From positions 11,288,001 through 11,352,000 of the forward strand of contig CM053162.1 of the NCBI GenBank assembly GCA_028571685.1: 64,000 nucleotides of DNA, in the 5' to 3' direction. Both the position numbers and the translations under genes were made by a program. This document shows, piece by piece, positions 23,961 through 36,225 of this stretch; position 1 is the stretch's first letter, and every line of letters starts with the position of its first letter. Source of the stretch: Heterohyrax brucei. Taxonomy: Eukaryota; Chordata; Mammalia; Hyracoidea; Procaviidae. Below the pieces are notes generated by a model. The model did not search any database, was not told the origin of the DNA, and was given only the letters and a program-made list of their open reading frames with translations.

Positions 23961-25080
23961 AGCCATGGTGGATTGCTTATTTAAATGATTAGGAATGTTC
24001 TGTTGCCTTCGGGCCATCTAGAGGCTGTTCTCTTTCTCTGGTGTTACCTCAACAGGAGCAGAGGCATAGTTCTAAGAGGGTAGTTGGTCACCTGTTGTCT
24101 CCATGTAGTCTAGTAACTGGCCCCAGGTAGACTGTCTGAGGTTGCAGTCTCTGCCTCTTGGCTGGTAAATATGGCGCCATCCTTATGGAGTCACTCAGGG
24201 GCCATCAGCTGACTATATGATGTGGCCCAGTGAAGTGTGGAGGGGAAGCTGCCAGTCCTCTCAACATTCAGATCTCCAGGTCTTATTTAAAAGGCTACCT
24301 TACTTCTAAGCAGGGAGCTGTGTGATTGCTGCTGAAAACAGGCCCTCAGGTGTGGCAGGCTCTGCCTTCCAGCTGTCAATGAAAAGTACCTTATAGGCGG
24401 TCCCCAGACACTATGATGTAGTACAAAACAGGAAAGGCTAGGGTCTTCCAGCTGTCCTCCGCCAAGTCCCACCTATGAATCTAGATCTGAATTGTCTTAG
24501 ATTCTGCTTTTCTGCTGGAGAAGCACTTGCCAGCCAAGCTGCTGCTCCACTTGAGAATCAGCCACAGCTATGCCCCCGGTTAGGTGACTCCACCTCCCAG
24601 CTGACAGAGATGGCATCCAGCTGAGCTGCCCTGCCTGCTGCGAAACAGCAGTCTATGGCACAGCTGAGAGAAGAGAGGATGGAGGGGCAGTGGTGACCTC
24701 AGTCAGCAGCTGTGCTCTCAGTGTGTGACTATCCCATTGACTGTCTCTCTGCTGTGCTATATACACTGTTTACATAAGAGCCACAGTTCAGTGTATTTAT
24801 CAGCTCATGTCCAGTCCCCACCTCCTGGATAACAAAGATGTCAGTACCTGTAGTTCTCCCATACAGTGAGTCAGCAGCAGTGCGGGTCAGTGGCTGCTGG
24901 CTCATCTTTGAGAGAGGTTGTTTAGTCTATTACTGATGCCTAGTCAAATCTGACAATACTATGTCAGGTCCTAGGGTTCCCTAGATGTCCACTGCTCCAT
25001 TCAGCTATAATTCCAGGCTTTAGTTCTCAGAGGGAATTGAGAAGATGTGTATCTAGTCTGCCATCTTGGCTCCACCTCCT

Positions 25081-28000
25081 CTCTCAACTCTGATCTTTTA
25101 ATAGCATTCTTGATCTGCTCACGTTTTTTCTCATACAATGTCGGGAATCATGCACTGTATTCCCTGACAAGGATGTCTTTTGTGGTGGCCAAGCAACATC
25201 TAGTTCTTCTGCTCCAAATGGCTTGGGACCAAATGATATTACTTAGATGGCAGCATGCTGGCATTTAAGACCCCAAGTGTCACTCACTAATATGGAATGC
25301 AGAGCAATTTCTTAGAAAAAAACTAAATACACCAATTGACCTCAGTGTCCCCTGGAACCATGGTCTCCATACCTCTGTCCCTGCTACTCTAGTCTTTCAA
25401 AAGTAGGGCTGTATTTAGAAATTGCTTTAGCTTATGGTGTAGTCCAGTTATGCTGACCTGCTTGCTACTCTATGCTGTCACTCCCTTCACCTGACCAAAT
25501 TCCTGTCAACTATCTAATCTATGACTAACTGTCTCCCTCTCCACCCTTGAAGCCATCAAAGCATATTTTCTTCTGCACATAAGCATTTTCTTAAGTCCTT
25601 GTAACAGTGGTCTCATACAGTATTTGTCCTTCTACAGCTGACTGATTTCACTCAGCATATTGTCTTCCAGATGATTCCACACTATGAGACATTTCATAAA
25701 ATCATCATTGTTCTCTATCATTCCATAATTTTCCATTGTGTATATATAGCATAATTTTTTAATCCATTCATCTGTTGATGGGCACCTAGATTGATTCCAT
25801 CTTTTTGCTATTGTGGACACTACTGCAATAAACACATGGTGTGCATGTATCTGTTTGTGTGACAGCTCTTATTTCTGTAGGATATATTCCAAGCAGTGGG
25901 ATTGTTAATCATATGTATTTCTATTTCTAGCTTTTAAAGAAATCACCAAATTGCTTTCTAAAGAGGTTGTGCCATTTTGCATTCCCACCAGGAGTGTAGA
26001 AGAGTTCCAGTGTCTCCACAACCCTTCTAACATTTTTTATTTTGTTGGTTTTTGGATTAGTGACAACCTGATTGGGGAGAGATGGTATCTCATTGTAGTT
26101 TTGATTTGGATTTCTCTAATGGCTAATAATTATGAGCATTTCCTCATGCGTATTTTGACTGCCTGGATGTCTTCTTCAGAGAAGTGTCTGTCCGTATCTT
26201 TCATCCATTGTTTAACTGGGTCATTCATCTTTTTCTTGTTGATATCTTGCAGTGCCTTACAAATTATGGAAATTAGATGTTGATGGTATATGTGGCTACC
26301 AACTATTTTTTCCCAGTCTGTAGGCATCTTTATACCTTCTTGAAAAAGTCTTTGGATGAATGTAAGTGTTTAATTTTTAGTAGTTCCCATTTATCTGTTT
26401 TCTCTTCTGCTGTTTGTGCGTTGATAATATTTTGTAGTCTGTTTCAGTCATATATTAGAGCTTCTAGTGTTGTCGCTATTTTTTTGTCCATAACCTTTAT
26501 CATTGTAGATTTGCAGTGTAGGTCTTTGACACATTTTTAGTTAGTTTTTGTATAAGGTGTGAGATTTGGATCTTGTTACAGTTTTTTTGCAGATGGAAAT
26601 CCAGTTTTGCCAATATCACTTGTTAAGAAGACTGTTTTTCCATCAGTTCACAGCCTGTGGGCCTTTGTCAAATATCTGCTGTTTGTAGGTGAACTGTGTT
26701 ATTTCTGTATTCTCTGCTCTGTTCCAGTGGGCTACATATTTGTTTTTGTACCAGTACCAGGCTGTTCTGACTACTGTGGCAATGTAATAAGTTCTAAAAT
26801 TGGGTAGTAAGAGGCCTCCCAGTGTGCTCTTCTTCTTCAGTAGTGCTTTGCTTATCTGAGGTTTCGTCCCTTTTCAAACAAAGTTGGTGATTTGTTTCCC
26901 CATCTCATTAAAAAGTGTCACTGGAATTTGTATCGGGATTGCATTATATAAGTAGATCGTTTTGGGTAAAATAGGCATTTTCGCAATGTTTGTCTTCCTA
27001 TCCATGAGCATGGTAGATTATTCCTTTATGTAATTCTCAGTTTCTTGAAGTAAGGTCTTGTAGTTCTCTTTGTAAAGGTCTCATATTTCTCTAGTTAGAT
27101 TTATTCCTACATATTTTATTTATCTAAATGGTATTGATTTGGTGATTTCTTCTTTAATAATCTCATTGTTGGTATAAAGGAATCCTAATGATTTACTTAT
27201 GTTTATCTTGTATCCCAATACTTTGCTAAACTCCTCTATTAGTTCCAATAGTTTACTTATGGACTCCTTTGGATTCTCTGTATATACAGTCATGTCATCT
27301 GCAAATAGGGAGACTTTTTTACTTCTTCATTGCTGATACAGATGCCCTTTATTTCCCTGTCTTTTCTAATTGCTCTGGCTAGAACTTCTAAAACAATGTT
27401 GAATAGAAGTGGTCAGAATGGGTATCCTTATCTAGTTCCCATTCTCCAAGGGGATTCTTGCAGTCTTTCACCATTCAGGATGATAAAGACAGCTGGCTTC
27501 ATGTAGATACTACTGATTGAGTTGAGGAATTTCCACTTTATTCCTATTTTTCTTAGAGTTTTTAGCATGAACGGGCATCAGACTTTGTCAAATGCCTTTT
27601 GTGCATCAATTGGCAAAATCAGGTGATTCTTAATTTTTGTTATTTATGTGGTTGATTACATTAATTACTTTTCTGATGTTGAACGAGCCTCGTATACCTG
27701 AAATGAAACCAACTTGATCATGATTATTTTTTTTATATGCTGTTGAATTCTGTTGGCTAGAATTTTGTTGAAGATTTTGCACCTAGGTTTATGACTGATT
27801 CTTGTCTGCAATTTTTTTGTGTGTGGGATCCTTCCCTGACTTTGGTATAAGGGTTATGCTTACTTTATAGAACGAATCTGGGAGTATTCCATCTCTTTCT
27901 ATGTTGTAAAATAGTCTCAATAGTATCAGACTTAAACCTTCTCTAAAAGTTTGGTAGAGTTCTGTGGTGAAGCCATCTAGGCTGGAACTTTTTTGGTTGG

Positions 28001-31000
28001 TAGATTTTTGATGATTTTTTCAATCTCTTCCTTTGTGATAGATATATTAAGTTTATCTACTTCTCTTTGTGATAATCTTGGTGAGTGATATGAATCTAGA
28101 AATTTGTCCATTTCCTCTAGGTTTTCAAACCTGTTAGAGTACAGCCATTTGTAGTATTCTGTTATGATATTTTTTATTTCAGCTGGGTCCGTTGTAACAT
28201 CTCCCATCTCATTTCTTAATTGGTTTATTTGTATATTATGCTATTTTTCTTTTTAAGTTTAGCCAATGGTTTATCAATTTTGTTCATCTTTTCAAATAAC
28301 CAGTTTTTGGTTTTGTTAATTTTTTTTATTGTTTTTCTATTCTATGATTCATTTAGTTCTGCTCTAATCCTTATAATCTGTTTTCTTCTGGTACCTGAGG
28401 CCTCTTCTGTTGCTCTCTTTCTACTTGTTCAAGTTGTAAGGTTAATTCTTTAATTTGCTCCCTTTCTTCTTTCCAGATGTGTGCAGTCATAGAGATAAGC
28501 TGACTTCTGACCATTGCTTTGGCTGTATCCCACAGATTCTGGCAGGATGTGTTTTCAGTCTCATTTGATTCCATAAATTTCTTTTTTTTTTCTGTCCTTG
28601 ATTTCTTTTATAACCCAAGGCTTTTTGAGCAGCATGTTGTTCAGTTTCCATAAGTTTGAATTTCTACCTATGATTTTTTCTGTTACTGATTTCAACTTTT
28701 ATGGCTCTATGGTCCAAGAAGATACTTTACAGTACATCAGTGGTTTGGATTTTATAGAGAATTGCTTTATGACCTAACACATGGTCTGTTCTGGAGAATG
28801 ATCCATGCACATTGGAGAAGAAGGTGTACTTATCTGTTCATGGATGCAGAGATCTGTACATGCTGATCAGGTCAAGTTGGTTGATTGCTACAATAAGATC
28901 TTCTGTATTTTCACTGAGTTTTTTTTTTTCTGGATGATCTGTCGATAACTGAAAGGAAATGTTGAATCTCCAACTGTTGTTATGGAAGGGTCTATCTCAT
29001 TTTTCAGTGTTGTCAGTATTTGTTCAATGTATTTAGGTGCTCTGGTATTGGGTGCATAAATATTTAATATTGTTAAGTCCTGCTTGAGTATCGAATCTTT
29101 CAGCAATAAATAGTGACCATCCTTGTCCACAATAGTGGATTTTACATTAAAATCTATTTTATCTGAAATTAGTATTGCCACACCTGCTCTTCTTTGTATG
29201 TTGTTAGGTTGGTATATATTACTCCATTCTTTAATTTTCAATTTGCTCATATCTTTAAGTCTAAGGTGTGTTTCTTGTAAGCAACCTATAGACGGCTGTC
29301 TGTAGGTTGTCACTATAGGATGTTACTCACTGTCACTTTACTGCAGCATTCAGTCCATTTACATTTAGTGTAATTATTGATAGGTATGAGCTTAGTGCCA
29401 TCATTTTTATGTAATTATTTTTATATTGATGTTTTCTATATTGTTCTGAACATTCTGTTCTGAGTTATTCTTCTTTATGAGTTGTCTTTTCAATGTTGGT
29501 TTTGTGTTTGTTGAGACTCCTGTATTGTGTTTCCTGTTTTGATATGATGTACTGTTAATTTGCTTTATGGCTATATCTTTTATCCTCCTTAACATACTAA
29601 GATGAAACCCAATTTTAACTACTGCATAACTCTTTAACTTCCTCTCCATCTGAAACGACTATAACGACTGTAGTGTATTCCTCTTTTAATGTGATGGTGT
29701 CATAGTTGTCATGATATGATCACAGATTCCTTCATTTTAATATTGTAACTTTGATTAAGTTTTGTGACTTCCCTAACTAATTAGAATCCTGGATAATGTG
29801 TCCTGTATTGTCACCTTAAACATGCATTTAATGGTTTTGTTTTTCTAACGAAAGAGCTTCTTTCAATATTTCAAATAGTTTGGGTTTAGTTTTTACAAAG
29901 TCTCTAAGCTTCTCTTTATCTGTAAAAGTCTTAATTTCATTATCATATGTGACAAATAATTTTGCAGGATAAATAATTCTTGGGTGGAAGCTTTTCTACT
30001 TCAGGGCTTTGAATGTGTCTGCCTACTGTTTTCTAGCCAGCAGCGTATCTGCAGAGAAGTCAGACAAAGGGTGTTAGCTTTGCTTTGAGCCTTGCTGCCT
30101 TCAGAAGCATCTGTTTATGTTTCATTTTATTACACTTGATTATAACATGTCTTGGTGTCTTTCTTTAGGGTCTAGCTTTTGTGGTGTTCAGTAAACATCT
30201 TGGATACCTATGCTCTCTTTACTCATAATCTCAGGAACGTTTTCTGTCACCATCTCTACAGCAATACTCTCTATATTGTCATCTATCCCCCGTTGTTCAG
30301 GAATTCCAATTAAATGTAAATTATTCCTCTTAATGGAGTCCTACAAATTTCTTATTGCTTCTTCCTTTCTCTTATTTCTTTTCTCTGATTTCTCCTCATA
30401 AATGCTGGTGTCAGTTGCTCTGTCCTCTAGGTCACTGAGTCTAACTTCTACCTGTTCAATGCTACTCTTCTGGCTTTGGATTGAATTATCTAATTGTGTA
30501 ACTTTGTTATTGATCTGATGTATTTTAGCTCATTTATGTTCCATCAGTTCAAATAGCTTAATTTTTCATTTTGTTCTGCTGCATTTTGTTTAATCTCTAT
30601 GAGGATTCTATAGATAATTCTTTTGTATCCGACCTCTAATAGATTCAGAAAGGCTTCTTCTTCTGGGAATTTTTTTTGAATTTTTATTTTGGGACTTTCC
30701 TGGAGCATTTGAAGACTGCTATTTAAATGATTAATTATGGTCTGCTGCCTGTGTGCCATCTAGACACACAGGTATTAGACCTAAGGGAATTGTTGGCCAC
30801 CAGCTGTCTCTAATACTCTAGTGATTTGCTGCAAGTGAACTCTCTGGTGTGGAAGTCTCTGCTTATTGGGTGGCAAAGATGCCACCCTATTGATAGAGAA
30901 ACTGGGGGCTGTCAGCCAACCCTACAATGTAGGTCAGAGAAGCACGGGAGGAAAAGATGCTGGGCCTCTCAATAGACAGATCTCCAGGGAAATACATAGG

Positions 31001-31366
31001 CCTCTCAGCCTTAAAAGCAAACTTCTTTTCTATGCAGAGAACTGTCCAGGCACTGAACTAGGATCAGTCCAGCATGCTGGCTGAAAACAGGCTGTCTGGA
31101 GCAGCAGACTCTGCCTTCCAGCTGATAATGAAAGTATGTTACTGGCCATTCACAGAAGCTGTAGTTCTCCAGTATTGTGAAACAGCAGAGGTATAGGTCA
31201 GAGGCAGCTGGCTCATTTTTGAAAGGGGAAGATTAGTCTGATACTGGTGCATAGTCAAATATGCTAGGTCTTAGGGCTCCCCAAATGTTCAGTGCTCCGT
31301 TAAAACATCATTCCAGGCCTTAGTTCTCAGAGGGAAATGAGGAGACTGTGTGTAGTCCTCCATCTT
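25081..31366 (-). mobile_element. L1 copy C, minus, nearly full length
   Basis: Reads from right: 5' UTR (31366-30560, beginning with the 'cctccatctt' complement of aagatggagg), ORF1 (about 30540-29660), ORF2 (about 29400-25610), and a 3' UTR whose end is cut off at 25081, where copy B's 5' end abuts. About 6.3 kb are present. It keeps a FADD motif near 27294-27305. It is broken by many indels, the longest ORF2 frame being 141 residues (28888-29313, endonuclease). Copy B probably inserted into C's 3' UTR. Confidence 0.85.
27977..29313 (-). pseudogene. L1 copy C ORF2 N-terminal half remnants
   Basis: 28888-29313 carries the endonuclease (..IGCLQETHLRLKDMSKLKI.., ..GVAILISDKIDF.., ..LTILNIYAPNTRAPKYIEQ..) but the later GDFN block is disturbed (reads GDSTFPFS). 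28371-28574 and 27977-28207 carry the linker and the start of RT (..[14 protein letters not shown].., ..[20 protein letters not shown]..). The frames are offset, so no continuous protein exists. Confidence 0.8.
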
Positions 31367-33280
31367 TTCATTTCTGTATCTCTACTGAGCTTTATTTATT
31401 TGGTCTGTCCATTACTGAAGGTGGAGTGTTGAAGTCTCCTACTATAATGCTCTCAGCTTTTGTTGGACATACTTAGAAGCCCTGATTTGGGGTTTGTAAA
31501 TATTTAACATTATTATATACTCCTTCTGTATTGAATCTTTACACAATGAACAGTGACCATCCTTGTCTGCTATGCTAGATTTTGCTTTAAATTCTATTTT
31601 ATCTGAAAATAGTATTGCCACTGCTGCTTTTCCTTGCATGTTGTTAGCTTGGTATGCTTTTCCTTGCATGTTGTTAGCTTGGTATGCATTTTTCCATCCT
31701 TCAATTTTCAATCTGTTCATGTCTTTGAATCTAAGGTGTGTTTCTTGTAAGTAACATATAGATGGATCGTGTTTTTTGGCTCAACCTGTTACTTGCTGCC
31801 TCTTTATTGGGACGTTCTGCCCATTTACATTCAGTGTAATTATTGATAGGTATGAATTTAGTGATGTCATTTTGGTGCCTTCATTTGTGTGTTTTGACAG
31901 TTTCTTTGCTCCATTTAATATTCTATTCTTTTTTTTTATGGGTTTTCTTTTCATGCTTCTCAATGCTGGCTTTCTATTGGTTGAGACTTCTAGATTGTGT
32001 TTCTTGTTTTGACGTGTAGTATTGTTAGTTCGCTTTGTGGCTACCCCACTGTTCTCCTTTAGTGTGCTAAGTTTGAACAGTCTTTAACTTCTTTGTATCT
32101 CTGTTAATTCCTCTCCATCTGAAAAGTCTATGTGTATATTAATATGTCCTCCTTTTTAGTATAATGTCATAAATTATGTACTGACATATTTGTTTCTCTA
32201 ATTTTAATATTTTAGCTTTGATTGAGCTTTGTGTCCTCCCTAACTGAGTAGAACTCTGGATGCTGTGTCCTGTCTTGCATCCTTGAGTATATGTCCGATG
32301 TTATCGATTTTCTAATCAACTAATTTCCTTCAGTATTTCCTGTAATTTTGGTTTGGTTTTTGGAAAGTCTCTAAGCTTCTTTTTATCTGATAATATCCTA
32401 ATTTCACCACCATATTTGAGAGACAATTTTGCAGGATATAGAATTCTTTATTGCAATTTTTTTTTCCTTCAGGGCTTTGTATGTGTCATCTCATTGCCTT
32501 CTTGCCAATATGGCTTCAGCTGAATAATCGGAGGTCAGTTTAAAAGACTCTACTTTGTAAGTTGTTTTTGGTCTAAGACTAAATGACTTTAAAAGCCTTA
32601 GCTTATGTTTCATTTTTGTTAAGCTTGCTTATGTTTTTGTGTCTTTCTTTTGAGAATCTACTTTTTGTGGACTGTGATGAACATCTTGAAGAGCTATCTT
32701 CTCTCCTTTCATGATGTCTGTGAAGCTTCCTATCAGCAACTCTAACAATTCTCTCTGTATTTTCTGCTATCCCTCCCTGTTCTGATACTCCAATCATTTG
32801 TAAACTATTTCTCTTGATAGAGTCCCACACAGTTCTTAATGATTCTTCATTTTCTTGATCCTTTTGTCTGATTTTTCCTCATAAATGCTGGAGCTACTTG
32901 TATTATCTTCAATTTCACTAACTTTGTATTCCATTTACTTGATCACGCTCCTTTGACTTTCAGTTGAATTGTCTAACTCTATGATTTTATTGTTAATCTG
33001 CTGAATTTCAGAGCACTGTTGTTCTACCAGTTCATGTGGCTTATTGAATTTTTCATTTTATTCTACTGCAGTTTGTCTTATCTCCATCCTGAGATCTAGA
33101 GGGGCTCTATACATAATTCTTTTATATTATACCTTCAATAATTTCAGGAAGTCTTCTTCATCAGGAAAAATTTTTGACTGCTTATTGTGGTAGTTTTCTG
33201 GAGCCATGTTGCTCTGTTTCTTTAAATGGTTAGAAATTGATTGCTGCATCTGATGCATCAGAAAGCTATTGTGATTTAAT
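31367..33280 (-). mobile_element. L1 copy D, minus, endonuclease to ORF1
   Basis: Begins on the left inside the ORF2 endonuclease ('ctactgagctttatttatttggtctgtcc') and reads back through the ORF2 start, the inter-ORF spacer and ORF1 (about 33200-32300; a frame at 32603-32830 is part of it). Its 5' UTR is lost or replaced by unrelated sequence near 33280. It looks like the L1 that copy C landed in, yet the rest of its ORF2 is not found on the far side of the nest. Confidence 0.75.
31626..31685 (-). repeat. 30-bp perfect tandem duplication in L1 ORF2
   Basis: The 30-base unit at 31626-31655 is repeated exactly at 31656-31685. On the coding (minus) strand this is in frame and duplicates ten residues, YQANNMQGKA, in the endonuclease of copy D. 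The two units are identical, so the event is recent relative to the L1, or only one original sequence was copied late. No other L1 copy in the window has it. Confidence 0.95.
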
Positions 33281-33426
33281 TGTTAGATCATTTCAATCTA
33301 ACTTGTGCGTGTATGTGTATTTCCATTTGATTTTGCCTGCCCGAATATTCTAGTCCTTTAAGCTAGAGTGGTTACTGGAACCTTAATAATTCAGATGCCC
33401 TGTCACTCAATGGTTGGAGTGATGAC

Positions 33427-33917
33427 TGAGGGAACTCTGTCCCTGAAATTCAGGGAGGTCATTGAGAGGACTCTGTCCTTCAGGGAGGTCATCATATCCA
33501 ATGATCAGACCTGCCATCAGGTGAAAACAGCCTGGTAGGCCCCATCCAGTAGAACCGTAAATAACTTTAAGACTGTCTTCCCCACTCTCCTAATTGAAAG
33601 TCCTCCCCTTATCAAAATCTTGACCATCAACAAACCTTATCTTTTCCCCTTCTAACTTCTTCCTTATTCAGACCATAAGTCCCCTAACCAGAATTTCTTG
33701 ATATTCCTCTTTCTTTTCAAACTATAAAACCTCCCTCACCCCACACTGCCTCACTGAAACTCTAAAACTATTTAAAAAAAGACAAACTGCCCTACTAGGG
33801 AGGGGCTTGGATAAGCCGCTCAGCTCAGACCCCGCTCTCTTTCTTTTCCAATAAACTTCACTGGACCATTGGACTAGTGTGTCTCTGCCTCTTTTTCAGG
33901 CCACCTTCTCCCCAACA
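33427..33917 (+). mobile_element. Solo LTR of the class I provirus family
   Basis: 491 bases, TG...CA ends, starting tgagggaactctgtccctg and ending ttctccccaaca. It aligns block by block with the LTRs at 45415 and 53739 ('cttatcaaaatc', 'cagaccataagtcccc', 'accagaatttcttg', 'cccactac' type blocks). A perfect 5-bp TSD, atgac, flanks it (33422-33426, 33918-33922). TATAAAA (33723-33729) and AATAAA (33850-33855) are in the expected promoter and polyadenylation positions. A proviral copy recombined here to leave one LTR. Confidence 0.9.
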
Positions 33918-33989
33918 ATGACTACACTGAGAAATGTAGTAAGAATTGCTGGCTCAGGGGAGCAAGTAGAATTCTTCAAATCCTTTCTT

Positions 33990-34328
33990 TGTTTCCCACC
34001 CAAGGTCTGGGCGAAAAGCCCCAGGCACACATTTAAAATACCCCACTACTGGCTCAGGTAGTGCTCTAGAATTGAGAGTCAGGTATAGAGTGGAGAACAG
34101 AGAGGGAAAAGGCTGGGTACAAGGAGTGTAGTTGCTGTGTAGGAAAAGTTTGAGTCATGAAAGTTAAACTCTTTCTGTGAGTCTGTAGGTATAGCAATAT
34201 GTAGCTCAGATGAGCCAGTGCAACTTGTCCTATACTCCTCTCTGTTTCCCTCTCCAAGACAGGGAGAAAAGCTCAAGGCACTCAAGTAAAATGTCTCACT
34301 TCTTTCCGTGTAGTGCACCAGAATTTAG
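33990..34328 (+). repeat. Two-copy direct repeat, ~253-bp period
   Basis: The segment 33990-34076 (tgtttcccacccaagg...ctctagaattgag) recurs, diverged, at 34243-34328 (tgtttccctctccaag...ccagaatttag); by eye about seven of ten positions agree, with the same gaaaagc, aggcac and taaaat blocks. The flanks between 33281 and 34328 are otherwise unassigned. Tandem units in an L1 5' UTR or internal repeats of an LTR element are possible sources. Confidence 0.55.
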
Positions 34329-36218
34329 CCGCTTCATATTCGAGAGACAGTTTTGCAGGATATATAATTCTTGGTTGGAAGTTTTTCTCCTTCAAGGCTT
34401 TGAATGTGTCATCCCACTGCCTTATTGCTAACATTGTTTCTCCCAAGAAGTCAGATGAAAGCCTACCAACCTAAAGGTTAGCTTTGCTTTGAGCCTTGCT
34501 GCCTTTCAGAGAATCTGTTTATGTTTCATTTTATTAAGCTTGATTATAATATGTCTCAGTGTCTTTCTTCTGAGGTCTAATTTTTTGAGTGTTCAATACA
34601 CCTCTTAGATATCTATGTTATCTTCTTTCGTAATTTCAGGGAAGTTTTCTGTCAGCAACTCAACAATACTTTCTATGTTTTCAGCTATCCCTCCCTGCTC
34701 AGGATTTCCAGTTATTTATAGGTTATTCCTCTTAATAGAGTCCCACATGTTTCTTAAAGCTTCTTTAATTTGCTAATTTTGTTTCTCTGATTTCTCTTCC
34801 TAGATGATGGTGAAAGTTCTTCAAGGTCACTAAGTCCAACCTCTGTCTCCTCAATTCTGCTCTTTTGGCTTTGGATTGAATTATGTAATTCTGTAATTTT
34901 GTTGTTGATCTTCTGGATTTCAGATCATTGATGTTCCATCAGTTCAAATATCTTGCTTAATTTTTCATTTTGCGCTGCTGCATTTTGTTTAACCTCTAGG
35001 AGGACTCTATATATAATTCTTTGGTACTTGACCTCTGATAGCTTCAGAAAGCCTTCTTCAGCTGAAAAGCTTTTTTATTCTTTATTTTGAGAGTTTTCTG
35101 GAGCCATGTTGGACTGTTTCTTCAAAGTGTTAGGAATGTTCTGTTGCCTTCAGGGCATCTAGGGCCTGTTCTGTCCCTCTGGTGTTACCTCAACAGGAGC
35201 TGAGGCATAGTTCTGAGAAGGGAGTTTGCCACCAGCCACTTCTGTGTACTTTATTGACTGGCCCCAGTGGACTGTCTGGGGTGGCAGGCTCTGCCTCCCG
35301 GCTGGCAAAAGCAGTGCCCTTCTTGTGGGATCACTGCGGGGCCACCAACCAACTGCATGATGTGGCTCAGTAAAGACTGGAAGAGATGCTGCCAGGCTGC
35401 TCGGCAGTTATTTCTCCACGTAGTCTTATTTTAAAAAGCTGGGAGCTGTCTGACAGCTGCCAAAATCAGTCAGGCCTTCAAGTGTGGCAGGTGCTGCCCC
35501 ACCTTCCAGCTGACAACAGAAGCACCTCTTCAGCCATCACCAGATGCTATGACGTACTTCAAAGTAGGGAGGAGTTATAGCCTTGCTGCCATCCTCAGCT
35601 GGGCCCCACCCTTAAGGTAACACTGCACTAAATACAGCCTTTCTGCTAGAAAAGCACTTTCCTGACTGGCACTTCTTCTTTCTTTGGGAACTGGCCCCTG
35701 CTGAGTCCTCCAGTTGGGCAACTCTACCTCCCAGCTGACTAGGATGGTATCCCAGCTGAGCTGCCCTTGCTGCCACAAAACAGCTGAATCTATGGTGGAA
35801 CTCAGAAAAGAGAGTGTGTAGGGGCAGTTGAGCCCTCAGCCAGCATCTGGGTTCTAAAAATGTGTCCATCTCATGCACTCTCTCTGCCTCACCATGTGCT
35901 TTTTTCTTTAGCACTGCAGTTCAGCATATTTGTCAGCTCATGCCCATCCCCCACCTCCCAGATAACAAAAAAGGCATCAGTATCTTCAATCTTCCCAAGC
36001 GGTAAGTCAGCAGGATCTGGGCTCAGGATGTGCTGTTTCATGTTAAAGAGAGGTCGTTCCTCATTTAGTGGTGCGTAGTTCAATCTGATGGCCCTATGCC
36101 ATATCCTAGGTCTCCTTGGGTGTCCAGAGTTCTTCATTCAATTATCAGTCCAATCTTTAGTTCTCAGAGGGAGTTTAGGAGATGTGTGTCTAGTCTGCCA
36201 TCTTGGCCCCATACCCCT
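34329..36218 (-). mobile_element. L1 copy E, minus, ORF1 and 5' UTR only
   Basis: Starts on the left in ORF1 ('cgagagacagttttgcaggatatataattc', the reversed RRM region), runs through the ORF1 coiled coil to about 35100 and a 5' UTR of about 1.1 kb that ends at 'agtctgccatcttggcccc' (36185-36218), the full L1 5' end. ORF2 and 3' UTR are missing. Immediately to the right, a plus-strand L1 begins in the endonuclease, an arrangement expected of a twin-primed (5'-inverted) insertion. Confidence 0.8.
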
Positions 36219-36225
36219 CCCCCAT

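Larger units (their letters stand above)
18298..25080 (-). mobile_element. L1 copy B, minus, 5'-complete, 3' UTR missing
   Basis: It reads, from right to left, 5' UTR (25080-23960, starting with the 'ccatcttggc' complement of ccaagatgg), ORF1 (about 23960-22980), ORF2 from about 22740, and stops at the ORF2 end at 18298. Its 3' UTR is absent at that point. It is interrupted by an LTR (18384-18895) and a small L1 (20812-21273). Excluding these it measures about 5.8 kb. Numerous frameshifts are present and the RT motif reads FADH rather than FADD (about 20101-20113). Confidence 0.85.
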
